Source of the DNA: Saxidomus purpurata
Lineage: Eukaryota > Mollusca > Bivalvia > Venerida > Veneridae
Reading direction: 5' to 3'
DNA: 64,000 bases
NCBI GenBank assembly: GCA_022818135.1
Contig: JAFMSR010000012.1
Coordinates: forward strand, 29,453,025 to 29,517,024
Shown: positions 35,083 to 46,907 of the stretch, in pieces
Layout of the letters: each line of letters opens with the position of its first letter
How positions within the stretch are numbered: the stretch's first letter is position 1
Notes under the pieces: generated by a model
What the model was told of the DNA's origin: nothing
Database searches by the model: none
Seen by the model: only the letters and a program-made list of their open reading frames with translations
Position numbers and translations under genes: made by a program

Positions 35083-36329
35083 TTGTATAAAGAAGAAAAT
35101 AAAATTGCACCGATACCACTGCCTGACAATACAATACCATTTACAAGGGTTCGATGTTTGTCGAAATAAAAACTGTGTATAGTTTTTGTAGCAGTATTTG
35201 ATAAGCCCATACCTATACCTGAAATAAATAGAACTCCGTGAATGAATGTGATGAATACCCCCACACACACAGGACATGGACCTTAATGTTATACATGTAT
35301 TATAAGAATTTGAAAAGGAAACCGTACACTGTATTGAAAACTACTACAAATGGCAATGATTCTGTGAAAAGTGATATGAACGAAACCTGTCGATAGTATG
35401 CACAAATAGACTTGGTATTAATCACTCATGGAAGTTTCATTCAATTCTAGTCAGGAGTTTTGGGGACGAAGCGCGCACCTAAGTTATATAGGGAATATTT
35501 AAAACTCTTCTTCTCAATAATACAAAAGACATAGAGCTTAGATATTTGGCAAGAAGCATTGTATCGTGGACCTCTGCAAAGGTCATGATCCCAGGATGTG
35601 AATTGACTTCGCCCCAGGTCGCCGGTTTTACATAGCCTTACATGAGACAATCATAAAAAATGTTATTGCCTCAAACCAAAATGCCTAGAGCTTAGATATT
35701 TGGGAGATGGTATTTTCTTATAGTCCTCTACCAATATTATTCAAATTATGACCCCGATCAAAGTTGACCTCGTTCAGAGGCTCACTTGTAGCAAAACTCC
35801 AAAGTCACAATAGACGAACGAGGAAAATCTGTATTGTAAACGTCTCCACATACTAACCTATACCGAATACTGAAAATAGATACAGGCTACCGATCCATGA
35901 TGCTTCTCCGCTCCCTGATACATAATACTCTATCATCTCTCTGTGTAGAATTCCATATGCCTTCGCATTGCCAACAATTAACACTATTGTTGTAAAAGAA
36001 CCTGTAATCATCACAATATCTATGTGCAGACCATGTTTTGAAAATCTAAATCAGACATAAAGATCTTGAAGCCTATGCAATTTTTAATCATCTTAACGTA
36101 ACTAAGCTTCTTTTATGGGGAAGGGTGGGGGCTGTCTTTGTCCAATGTGTACACATAAGTCATAAAATACTTATAATGATCAATGACGCTTACCAAAAGA
36201 GAAATATAAGTCGCATGATATATCTATCAGTATTTATACAAAAACTTCATAGGATAACTCACTAATTAAAATGATCCAAGCGTATCCACCATCAATATCA
36301 GAATTTTTCTTCTTGGATACTGCCTCCAT
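35083..36329 (-). pseudogene. MCT-like gene, copy A: exons 1, 2 and 4 only
   Basis: Exon 1 is 36329-36263 (67 nt, MEAVSKKKNSDIDGGYAWII). Exon 2 is 36001-35858 (144 nt, FTTIVLIVGNAKAYGILHRE and SGSGEASWIG). Exon 4 is 35218-35083 (136 nt, GMGLSNTATKTIHSFYFDKH then RTLVNGIVLSGSG). All splice sites match copy B. Exon 3 is missing because only 639 nt separate exons 2 and 4, against about 4.35 kb in copy B. Exons 5 and 6 are not found between 35083 and the TenA gene. Joining exon 2 to 4 keeps the frame, so 347 nt of the ORF survive, but TM3 and everything after TM5 are gone. LA of the second signature is LV. A LINE lies about 10 bp upstream of the ATG. Best read as a gene fragment; an expressed short form is not excluded. 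Confidence 0.75.
35275..35850. other. MCT copy A intron with deletion junction
   Basis: Follows copy B from exon 4 up to GAAGCGCGCAC (about 35470) and then jumps to sequence matching 58375 onward (TATAGGGAAATATTTAAAA-like). About 3.3-3.5 kb, including exon 3, is missing. Confidence 0.6.
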
Positions 36330-36344
36330 TCTTTAATACAAGTA

Positions 36345-37171
36345 GATTTAGATAGATTTATTTTTAGTATATCACAGATGTACAAACATGGTTAAACAAA
36401 CATGACGCATACATATACAGATAATAAGATGTATACACAAGTTTATAAACCATGATATGCACATCAATACCAAGGATAACACAAAAAAGGGAAAAGTGAT
36501 TCTCCCTTATTTCCATTGTGGTCCTTGACATTGATGACACACCACGGAAAGACACGATTATTTACTTTAAATGAATCAATGGTATCACATTTGTATAATA
36601 TCACAGACCTAGGTTATTACAACATCAATTCATGGATGAGACCAAAGTACTGTATAACAAAAAAAAATCAGTTATATGAGCATCAATCAGTTTTATTAAC
36701 CTAAAAGCACAGACTAGATTAAAAAGTAATATACCAAATATACCTATCCAAGCATTAAACTTAAAAATGCAAGGAGATCGTTAAGACTGATAAGACACTA
36801 AAACAAAAATATAAAGAGATCGTTAAGAATGATAAGACATAATGTTAAAATTAGGACAAAAAATGAAGGTTGACGGCTTCCTTAAAATGCTTAAAAACTG
36901 TAATATTACGTATCAACTGTGGCAAGTTATTCCAAAGGACACACCCCTGATAAGCAAAAGACTTTTTACCAAATCCCTTCACTTTGGGAATACAAAAACA
37001 ACCACTGTCATTAAAATTTAACTTGGATGGATCATCAGGATTGGGACAAAAAGTTACCCTAAACGTTGTACAATGAGTGTATAATGAGTGTACAGAGTTA
37101 AAACATTCTCCAAGGTAGTCTGGAGCTATGCCTGACTTAACTTTGAAAACATGACCCAAAATAATATTCTA
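36345..37171 (-). mobile_element. 5'-truncated LINE with AAGTA target-site duplication
   Basis: Absent from copy B. AAGTA at 36340-36344 repeats at 37172-37176. The minus frame 36851-37159 encodes a typical LINE C-terminus: MGHVFKVKSGIAPDYLGECF, CIPKVKGFGKKSFAYQGCV, LWNNLPQLIRNITVFKHFKE. The 3' end is an AGATAGATTTA-type tail close to 36345. Confidence 0.75.
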
Positions 37172-37176
37172 AAGTA

Positions 37177-39589
37177 ACTTTTCTATGAAAATTCTAATAT
37201 AAAACTAGAACACTACAATCTGTGCTTTCTTGGCTATGTGAGAAAGATTGAATATTTGACTTTGACGTCAAAGACACATTCTACCTGTTTTCAATAATAA
37301 AACTGTGCATTGGAATCAATATTTTTTAGTTTTGTGATTTAAACTTTGTATATTTATACATATTTGATGGTTTGATGAAACTAAATGAATAAATATACAG
37401 ACAACCCGTAATCCCCATAAAATTCGTTAATAAGAACACTCTCACTTATTAAGTAGTGTCAAAGAAGACTAAGTTTCCAAACCATTGAGCAGTTGTAAAA
37501 CAACATTCTTAATATAATGCCGATATAACTGATTTATTTTGTAACTAATTATATGATAGAACACGTATGCATTACAAAGCTGTTTACATACAAATGCACC
37601 GTCACACCTTCATATAAAAATGCAGAGAAGATACTCTAGACATGAAGGAAGAGACATACTCGGTTACAAAAATAAATTAAACAAATTTATATTCTTGAGG
37701 GAAAATTCCTGCAATTCGTAAAATTATTCATTTATAGAAAACAGATATTCTTAATCCCAAGGAAGATAATCTCAACGGTTCTATCATTATCCTGTTAATA
37801 AATTAATTTTTCTATATCAGTTAATTCAAAAAGTTCCTCGGACTTAAAGGTCCCATTGATTGACATTTTTTCGTTTTATATTAGATTATTATTCGTCAGC
37901 TTATACAAATTGGATAATTGTTGACGAAAAATACCGAGTGGTTACCTGTCAGCAAGACCATAAAGTTCTCAAAATAACACACCTGTACGGAAAGTGACAA
38001 TAATATTTCCGGAAACCTACGAGCGGTAGTTTCGGAATCGCTAGCATCGAGTGACGTCATACCCAGTACAATCGTGGCCGATAACAGGTACTCTTACAAC
38101 AGCGAAAGCGAATTTTTCATCTTATTATGCATCTTCTGAGAGTGGAGATGACGATATTTCAGTTTGAGCCCGTAACGTAGAGCGAAGTCCGTTAAATGTT
38201 ATAAAATTATTTGATTAAAGTATAAAAATTCCACAGTTATGTCGAGTTTTTTATACGCAAATGACACCAATTTCTGTTTCTGTTTGTTTCTATCAAAATG
38301 AAAATCTATGTTACATTCTTAAATGTGTAAGAAAAGTACCATGTTAATGTATCGAAACGATCTAAATGTACGCATGCACATGACTAACAAACTATTCAAT
38401 TATGGACTATATGATTTCCATTGGTGATTAAAACTTGCCTCCGAAAATGAGAACACAAATGCTCGATCTAATTACAATATCAAAATTGAGGTAGAAATTC
38501 ACAATCTTGCATGCTATGCTTGATTTTTCATGACACATTTTCTTGTGTGTAGTTTTAAGAATTAGATTTATAATTGAATTAAGAGCGTAAATCAAAATAG
38601 TTTTCACGATATTTTTGGTTAAAAACAAAATTCTGACGCAAATCTAGTTGAGAACTCATTATAATTAAAATCACAATATCTACATAAATACGTGTCAAAT
38701 TTCACATTTAGAAAAACATTTTATTAGAGTACATAAAATGTCATCGGCAACCAAATTTTCTGAACATTTATAGGGTTGCTGGGAACTTTCATTTGCTGAA
38801 TTGCTTTTTACCAAGTTGTATAGATGTAAGATGACCAAATAATATTTTCATGCAGACATGATCATACTTTATAAATGTAACTCGAAGGTCAGTGAACAAT
38901 AATGTATATATATACATGTATGTATAAACGTTATGTAGGCTATCATTCATTTAATTTATGGCTCGTTTTTATCACAATGATAAATAAATTCATGTGTTAC
39001 CTTGCTCGTTCACATAAAAAATGGTTGCATAATTTGAATTGGTCTGTATCGTTGTTGTTTTTGGTGTTGTATATTGTTGTGTAATTATCAAATGCAATTG
39101 ACCTGTGTGCAATATGCAAAAATGTGTGACCAGTAAGATTACTGGCAGGGGGTCGCCAATTAACAACAAATCATATCGCATCCTTTGTTGTGACTTATGC
39201 CCTTGGGCTAGATCAACTGAAATTCCTTCAATGGTTAGATCTACGCTAATTATTTACCATGGCGACGTTGTTAAAATGAGATATTGTTTGTGTAATTTGA
39301 TTTTAATGAAAGGGAATGTTTTAAGGATTTTATGTATAACTGAAGTGTTCCGCAACATGTAAGTAAAATCTTCTACTAGAGTATCTGTTAGATTCTATTT
39401 AGGGCCTTTACTACATGATTCTTTAAGCCAAGGTCATAGTCTATGTCAAACAAACATCCAGATATAAACGCATACATTATTGCTCAAACTAGTACCGATC
39501 AAAATTTCTGCTCATAAACTGTTTTTGACAGTGATTCTATTTTTATAACAGTGACCATGACCTTATGTTGGTGAAATTGGTCAATCCTA
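37177..39589. other. 5' flank of MCT copy A
   Basis: 37177-37860 matches the copy B flank apart from deletions. 37861-39589 has no counterpart in copy B. It contains a weak coding-like stretch at about 38095-38165 (GCGAAAGCGAATTTTTC, GAGTGGAGATGACGA) and short ORFs with no recognised domain. Confidence 0.4.
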
Positions 39590-39669
39590 TTCAACGAAAG
39601 ATTTTTAAAGTTCATTTCTACATAGTCTCTGTAAAACATGTGATACCCAGGGTGTGGTCGATTTTAATT

Positions 39670-39900
39670 CCAGTGTATGGAGGCTGATTTCTGTCATAGC
39701 GTGTTATCGATATTTTGACTGAGCGGGGAGAAATGTAGAGAACACAACATATTAAAGGCGAAAACACGACGTTCTTAGGATAGAAACCATTTTTCATGTT
39801 TTGCCATTAATCTGTCATGTTCTTTTTATTTTGCCCCGCCAAATCGAAAGACGAAATCACCAAACCACGATAAAACCGCTACCTGTATGAACTCGAATGA
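39670..39900. mobile_element. Fold-back element, CGTGTTTT family, copy 1
   Basis: Starts CAGTGTATGGAGGCTGATTT with GGCGAAAACACGAC inside, and has inverted TTTCGTC/GACGAAA segments around TTTTGCCCCGCCAAATCG. The relatives are 46700-46907 and 61968-62200. Confidence 0.55.
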
Positions 39901-40859
39901 TGTATAATTGTATGATTACAAGTGGGCTAGGATGGCCCTATCTTGCTCACGTCAGTAGTACCTCTGCTTCTTTTTTCTTCTCCTCTTTTCTTTCTATCTA
40001 CGTTTTATATGAATGTCGTCCACTGTTGTTACTGGCTTAAGAACGTTTTTCATTGGTGACTCAAAAGCCAATTTTGATGCTCTTAAATTTTTTCTTACAG
40101 ACTGACACACTGTTCATCTGAAAGATTTCAAATAATTTGAAAGAACTACTATAGAGCAGTATTCTGATATAACTGCTTTTAAGATTTCTGTTCATTGAAT
40201 AATGGATTCAATGAACTTCATTCTTCAAATATTAAATAATTATATTCATTCCATTGTTTTACTGTACCTGTAAAACACTAAAGGGGACTTTAATCTAAAT
40301 CCATGTGTACTCGATAATGTTAAACTCGTGAGCAAATCACACTTGGAAATCGAAAAAAGGCATACAGATCGACTATCAGTATTCACAAGAAATGAGACAG
40401 GTCACTGAAATAAGTCATACAGTTTATTACGCAACACACTATCACTATTTCGAAGCACTCATTCAAGAAATAACAAAATGAGAAGGTTTATACATCCAAA
40501 TATTAATTATATATATATAATGTAACAATTTGCATGCACTTAGTGTACTAAAATACTTCTTTTTTATGTTAAAATGGAATTTTACTTAGGTGTGGTGTTG
40601 TTATTTATGTAAATTCTAATGATTTTCAGAGATTTAATGTTGTTTATGATGATTTTTAATGATGAAAGATGGCTCAAAAGAAACAGGTATCTTGGATGTT
40701 AACGTGTGATGAACAGTTACTTACTCCTTTTTGAGAACTTGTCCAGAACGACAGCATATCTGAAGGCAGGTTTGCTTAATTACTGAAGAACATTTAAATC
40801 GGCATCGCGACATCCGCCCAATACAGTCGTTTCTACACTGAGGGGGTCAAATCATGAAG

Positions 40860-41110
40860 AAAAACCTTTCGTTTGCAATAGAGGTTGCATTTTATTTATG
40901 TTCTTCACGAAACTTGAGCAGTATAACTGCCTTGATGAAATCTAGGTCAAAATCGAATATGGGTTATCTTGGGTCAGAAACTAGGTTAAGATGACCAAAA
41001 CATAGAAAAACTTTGTGTAGGCAATACAGTTGCATTTTTCATTGGAACCTCATGAAACTTGGTCAGTTTGATAACCTTGATGAGGTTAATGTTTGTCTTT
41101 GTGATATAGT
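40860..41110. repeat. About 128-bp dispersed tandem monomer
   Basis: Two units containing GAAACTTGAGCAGTATAACT or GAAACTTGGTCAGTTTGATA, followed by a TTGATGAAATCTAGGTCAA-like phrase. Same family at 43470-43930 and 48830-49150. Confidence 0.6.
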
Positions 41111-41634
41111 TTAAAGTTGAAGTTTGGTGACATAATGTCACATTTTGCTGAGATATATTCCATACTTGCTCAAAACAAACAAATATCCTCTATATTATAA
41201 ATACATATAACGCTAACATAGGTTATACGTAACTGCAACTTATATGCTTAGTTACTTCTATATAGCACATAAGATGGGGAGCCACAAATTTAGTTTCTTT
41301 CTGTGTCTTAAAGGTGGTCAATTACTTTTAAGCAACATTTTATGACAATTTTTACTTTTTGTATATTCTGTTAGAGATTTATTTAATGAACAAAAAGACC
41401 CATTACATAGAGTTAGATCCCTATCAGAAGTTTACATTTTATTAACTTTTATAAATTTTTGTTATTACTCCCCTTTAATATGAAAGTATTTAAAACGTTG
41501 AGTATTTCTTTTTTATTTCAATATAATTTCTACTTTTACATTTGAATTGGATAGATATACAAATATTTTAACATTCTGAACCAAAATGCCAGTTTTAAAC
41601 CTACGTGTAGCTTCTGAATTCATTTATTTTTAAT

Positions 41635-41660
41635 CTATCTTGGGTGCGCACCCAAGATAG
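41635..41660. repeat. Perfect 26-bp palindrome
   Basis: CTATCTTGGGTGC followed by its exact reverse complement. It has no loop and no associated coding sequence. Confidence 0.9.
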
Positions 41661-41854
41661 GTAAAGGGAGGTAATAATATCTTTTCAAACTTGAATTTCT
41701 AATGAATTCCATCTATCTATATATTTTTAATGCAAATATTTCACAAATATAATACAATAGGTCTTATATTTATATCTTTCCTTAGGCAAAGTATGTGTAT
41801 CAAATTTTTACTTATGATAAAATAACTCTATCTTAGTTGGGCAACCAGGAAAGG

Positions 41855-42485
41855 GAAATCAAATTTTAAAAAAACCTCCAGTGAAGGTCTTGCTTGAATT
41901 AAGCGCTAAGTGAACATAAATGAGTGTAAATGATCAGATGTTAAGGTTTCAAACAAATCTGTTACAAGGCCAAATTCCAATTATATACCTTTAAAGACAC
42001 TTGAACAGGAATGTGAGATATGCACCGCAGGGGACCAGTCAGCCATGCGAATTCACAGCGAATTCACAGAACGGGCCAATTAACAGGACTGGTCACTGGT
42101 AGACTAGCTTCTGTTTTCCATTTTCAGCTACTGTATAACTCCATTACATCCCTTATGTACAGATAATGTAGGAAAGAGATGTTAGTTTTACATAAATTTA
42201 AAGACCTTTATAAGATTATGATTATTTCATTTGATCAGTTACCTTTCTCAATCAAATTAAATTATAAAATCAGATACTCAAGCAAATACTTTCACTATAA
42301 ACAAATGATCATTTACAGTTATTATATCAAAAGATTTAGATAATCATCAATTAATTTTCTGTTGTGACTGAAACATAAAAGAAATTTTATACTTAAAAAA
42401 TACTGCAAAATAACTGTGATTTCATACTTAGATTGAGCAATGTTATAAAGAATCCTTCTTACTGTAGTTATTTCTTTGTAAATTA
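41855..42485. repeat. 631-bp block, identical to 45635-46265
   Basis: Line-by-line comparison at offset 3780 shows no difference. Starts GAAATCAAATTTTAAAAAAA and ends TTCTTTGTAAATTA. The flanks differ completely. Confidence 0.9.
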
Positions 42486-42579
42486 AAAATGCAACTGAAT
42501 GCTTCTTCTAACTGTAAAAGAAGTCAATACTGTCTCTTATGTTTCTACTGTAACATCTAAGTTTTTCATTTTGTTTTAA

Positions 42580-42608
42580 AAGATGTATATATATATATAT
42601 ATATATAA
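42580..42608. repeat. (TA)n microsatellite
   Basis: Uninterrupted TA dinucleotide repeat between AAGATG and AAGTC. Confidence 0.85.
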
Positions 42609-43469
42609 AGTCAAAAGATGTGCCGGAATAAGTAAACATAGACATTATATAGGTTTTCAAGGTATTTTTTTGCCAACCGGTTTCACTATAAGATCATCAG
42701 GGCAAATAAAATATAAATTACTAAGCAACGTCAATTTTTGTGTACACATGCGTCCACATGTGTACACAACGTCAAAAATGATGACGTCATAAAACTGTTT
42801 GATATAAGCTTATTTCAGTGATATAACCACTGCGGATGAACGACCACCGGATATTGGGGCGAAAGTGAGCACAGATAATTAGTTTTCGCGAGGAACGTGT
42901 TACAATTGGGGTAAGTTAAAATCCGATATTTAATCTTATGCACATTATCTTGTGTTTCTTTTTGTGTTTTTGGATACTTCGATAACTATCTTAGTCCATT
43001 GTATAACCGAGCTGTAAATGATGTCGGTTAATATGTTAAATTACCAAAAACAAGATCGCCTTCTCACTTAAAAAGTTCGACCGTTGGTAATGTTTACCGT
43101 TTGATTTCGCAAATGTGCTTAGATTTGAATAATCTGAATCGAGCAATTTATTTGGGCAAGAACCAGACATAAGTGTTCAAGATCTTGTCCACAAACGTTA
43201 TTTAGGGGCCAAAATATTAATACATATATAACTAAAGTTAGTGTACTCGGTATTGTTTATTTTGATTTCTGGTGTACCGGAGTATTGATACTAACGTGTA
43301 CTGAGTATTGGGCATTAAAAGTGAGTAATATAAATATTCTGCTGCTTTTTAAAGCGTTTTATTAGCTCAACACAGCACGAAGTTCCCAAGGTCGGTAATT
43401 GTGATCGCACGGTGTCCGTCGTCTTTATGTCTTTCCATCGTCTGCGTGTCGCCTGTGCACATTTTACCT

Positions 43470-43930
43470 TTTGTATGCAAATGAGACTGCATTTTTCACT
43501 GGAGCTTCAGGAAACTTGATCAGAATGACTGCCTTTATGTAATCTACGTCGATTTGAATATCGGTCATCTTGTTTCAAAACCTTTGTCATGGGATCAAAT
43601 CACAGACAAAACTTTTGTATGAAATAAAGGTTTCATTTTTCATTTGAGCTCCATGAACTTGGTTAGTATGATTGCTTTGATGAACTTTAGGTCGAGTACT
43701 AATATGAGTCAAGTTGGGTAAAAAATTAGGTCACTGGATCAAATCAATGAAAACCCTTGTATATACAATAGATGTTCCATTTTTCATTGAATCTTCATGA
43801 TCCTTAGTTGGAATTATGTTCAGTCTTGGTGAACTTTAGATTGAGTTTGCATATGGGTCATCTGTGGTCCAAAACTAGGTCAGTGGGTAAACTCATAGAA
43901 AAAACCTGGTTTTTGCAATATTCTATGATA
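43470..43930. repeat. 128-bp repeat array inside the 2.5-kb element
   Basis: About 3.5 units with CATTTTTCATTTGAGCTCC and GGTCACTGGATCAAATCA. Preceded at 43360 by TTAGCTCAACACAGCACGAA and CGGTGTCCGTCGTC, the start of a dispersed repeat also seen at 8652, 31214 and 58070. Confidence 0.65.
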
Positions 43931-44398
43931 GTTGATATATCGTTTTTAAATTTATTTTAAAATGTTTTAGATCAAACCAATTTAAGGTACAGTATGACAT
44001 GTTGCATATCCAAAATCAATTCTATTTCTACAAAATAATTTGAATTTACACATCCCGGAAAACTAAATATTCACATCACGGGCAAGTGTTTAAAATTGCT
44101 TGGTATATCTTCACGTTGATTGCCTTTGTTTACATCGAATAAAGCGTGTGATGTCTTGGGAAAGGATGGTCCATTTCATCTTTGACAATATGCGGGATAA
44201 TGATACTTTGTACAAACCCGAAAATCTGACATTATTGTTTAGATAATAGTAGGGATTAACGGACCATTTTTTCACAGCATCGTGTGATTCATTTTTATCG
44301 ATAGGTATTAATATTTCGATAAAAAAGAATGTTGCAGTAATGCTTTTATGATAATTCGTAAAACAAATTGTTGTTTTTTATTGTGTTACTATACAACA

Positions 44399-44431
44399 CT
44401 CACACGCACGCACGCACGCACACACACACAA
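44399..44431. repeat. CA/CACG microsatellite
   Basis: CACACGCACGCACGCACGCA followed by (CA)n. Confidence 0.9.
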
Positions 44432-45200
44432 TGTAATTGTGGCAGAGAGTTCCGCTATTTTGCATTAACTAGAACAAAACACTGCATTTTATCTTACAAC
44501 TTATACGTATTTTAGTCAAATGTTTAGTAGTTGTAGATAACATTTAAAATCACTTCATGGCCGAGTCATTGAAGTGCAGTACTGCACAGCATATCCATTT
44601 ACGCGCGATATTGTAGATTATTTGGTGAAAATTTAAAAATGTAAATATAATTGTACATGTGTGTCTAATGTTTGTCTAATACTCAAAACACTTTATAATA
44701 CACTTTTATAGTATAAATTATCAACGTTTAATAAGACTTGTGCAAAACAACACACTGCCTGAATTCATACCTTTAACTGATAACAAATAAATACATTTCC
44801 CGTTTCAAATTTTTTATTTTTACTCATTTCTTGATGCAATACTCAGTACAGTGATTCGTTCACTCCGTCAATACTCAGTACACGTTTAGCCAATACCCAG
44901 TACAGTAATTGAAATGTTTCGAGAACCGTATCTCCGCTATTCTTTCGTCTTAAATGATGAAATTTTAACCATTAATATGTTGTCGTTATGCAAATGGTAT
45001 GCCGTTTTCAGATTATAAATATGTTAATGATTTATCAAATTAAACGGCATACTTTGCCAACGGTCGAGATTTTTCGAGTGAGCAAACTATTTGTTTTGGA
45101 TATTTTCAACATTTCAACATATATATGTTGCACAACGAGAATACATTCGGCTTGGACAGTCATTAAAGTATCAGAAAACACACAAATAGACACAATATCA

Positions 45201-45638
45201 TATGCATCAGAGTGAAAATCGGGTTTTAACTTACCCCAGTTGTTACACGTTACTCGCGAAAACTTATCATATGTGCTCACTTTTGCCCCAATATCCGGTG
45301 GCCGTTCATCCGCAGTGATAACGCTGCTTAAATAACCTAGCTGTAACATTATTATGAAATTTGTAAAAATGCAAAGATTTAATATTAAGAGTCCTTTTAT
45401 AACAATAATCTAAATGCAAACATATCTATTAAAATCGTATGAAGGTTTCATTTGTTTCAGCTGGGTTACATTTATCTACAGTTCATTTCTCCAGTTGTGG
45501 TCCGCCGCTAAAAATTAATCAAAGTTTTCTGGCGTGACCATATCTCTAATGTTATTAAGCTGGGCATTATTTGATCTGTCCCTCCAGGGCCGTCTTTGTT
45601 GTTTTTGTGTGTTGCGTCTATCGAAAAACTAGACGAAA
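45201..45638. repeat. Repeat unit A, first copy (partner 46264-46701)
   Basis: Starts TATGCATCAGAGTGAAAATC and includes the right arm of the 2.5-kb element. Only one difference from its partner was found (TAAATAACC against TATATAACC near 45330). Confidence 0.85.
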
Positions 45639-46265
45639 TCAAATTTTAAAAAAACCTCCAGTGAAGGTCTTGCTTGAATTAAGCGCTAAGTGAACATAAA
45701 TGAGTGTAAATGATCAGATGTTAAGGTTTCAAACAAATCTGTTACAAGGCCAAATTCCAATTATATACCTTTAAAGACACTTGAACAGGAATGTGAGATA
45801 TGCACCGCAGGGGACCAGTCAGCCATGCGAATTCACAGCGAATTCACAGAACGGGCCAATTAACAGGACTGGTCACTGGTAGACTAGCTTCTGTTTTCCA
45901 TTTTCAGCTACTGTATAACTCCATTACATCCCTTATGTACAGATAATGTAGGAAAGAGATGTTAGTTTTACATAAATTTAAAGACCTTTATAAGATTATG
46001 ATTATTTCATTTGATCAGTTACCTTTCTCAATCAAATTAAATTATAAAATCAGATACTCAAGCAAATACTTTCACTATAAACAAATGATCATTTACAGTT
46101 ATTATATCAAAAGATTTAGATAATCATCAATTAATTTTCTGTTGTGACTGAAACATAAAAGAAATTTTATACTTAAAAAATACTGCAAAATAACTGTGAT
46201 TTCATACTTAGATTGAGCAATGTTATAAAGAATCCTTCTTACTGTAGTTATTTCTTTGTAAATTA
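45635..46265. repeat. Repeat unit B, second copy (identical to 41855-42485)
   Basis: Lies exactly between the two copies of unit A, giving the order A-B-A. Confidence 0.9.
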
Positions 46266-46701
46266 TGCATCAGAGTGAAAATCGGGTTTTAACTTACCCC
46301 AGTTGTTACACGTTACTCGCGAAAACTTATCATATGTGCTCACTTTTGCCCCAATATCCGGTGGCCGTTCATCCGCAGTGATAACGCTGCTTATATAACC
46401 TAGCTGTAACATTATTATGAAATTTGTAAAAATGCAAAGATTTAATATTAAGAGTCCTTTTATAACAATAATCTAAATGCAAACATATCTATTAAAATCG
46501 TATGAAGGTTTCATTTGTTTCAGCTGGGTTACATTTATCTACAGTTCATTTCTCCAGTTGTGGTCCGCCGCTAAAAATTAATCAAAGTTTTCTGGCGTGA
46601 CCATATCTCTAATGTTATTAAGCTGGGCATTATTTGATCTGTCCCTCCAGGGCCGTCTTTGTTGTTTTTGTGTGTTGCGTCTATCGAAAAACTAGACGAA
46701 A
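46264..46701. repeat. Repeat unit A, second copy
   Basis: Offset 1063 from 45201-45638, one base different. After it, the sequence continues into the CGTGTTTT-family fold-back. Confidence 0.85.
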
Positions 46702-46907
46702 AAAATGCGTCATGTTTTCGCACTTAGTGGGTTGTGTTTTCGCCTTTAATCTGTCGTGTTTTCTGCTTTTAGTCCCGCCAAGTCGAAAAGTCGAGAACAT
46801 GAAAACTCTACAACATCGCTCCTTGGCTCGTTTTCGTGTGTTCGACTTTTCGCCCTATAATGTCAAAAACACGACATGGCAGAAATCAGCTACCATTCCA
46901 GTGGCAT
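46700..46907. mobile_element. Fold-back element, CGTGTTTT family, copy 2
   Basis: TTGTGTTTTCGCCTTTAATC at the left and GTCAAAAACACGACATGGCA near the right form the inverted ends. The right border GCAGAAATCAGCTACCATTC is the inverse of the left border of copy 1. Confidence 0.55.

Larger units (their letters stand above)
34790..41330. repeat. Segmental duplication 2, left copy (MCT copy A unit)
   Basis: Collinear with 53985-64000 for exons, introns and 5' flank. Examples are AACCAAACCGCAATTT (34803 and 53992), GTGCTTTCTTGG (37222 and 59521) and GTTGTTACTGGCTTAAGAA (40025 and 63342). Similarity stops at about 34790 between exons 4 and 5, so the gene is cut there. The part from 40880 to 41330 also resembles the 3' flank of copy B (51370-51720). 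Confidence 0.7.
42823..45322. mobile_element. 2.5-kb element with long inverted terminal repeats
   Basis: 42825-42935 is the inverse of 45213-45322 (TGCGGATGAACGACCACCGG against CCGGTGGCCGTTCATCCGCA). Pairing resumes inward: TTCGACCGTTGG (43076) with CCAACGGTCGAG (45057), and GTGTACTGAGTATTGGG (43297) with CCAATACCCAGTACA (44891). No transposase frame; the centre holds a 128-bp repeat array (43470-43930) and a CA/CACG microsatellite. Confidence 0.65.

Noticed and set aside
38090..38200. Acidic Ser/Glu-rich stretch resembling the N-terminus of transposon-associated proteins
   Set aside because: Too short, no ATG in frame and broken by stops.
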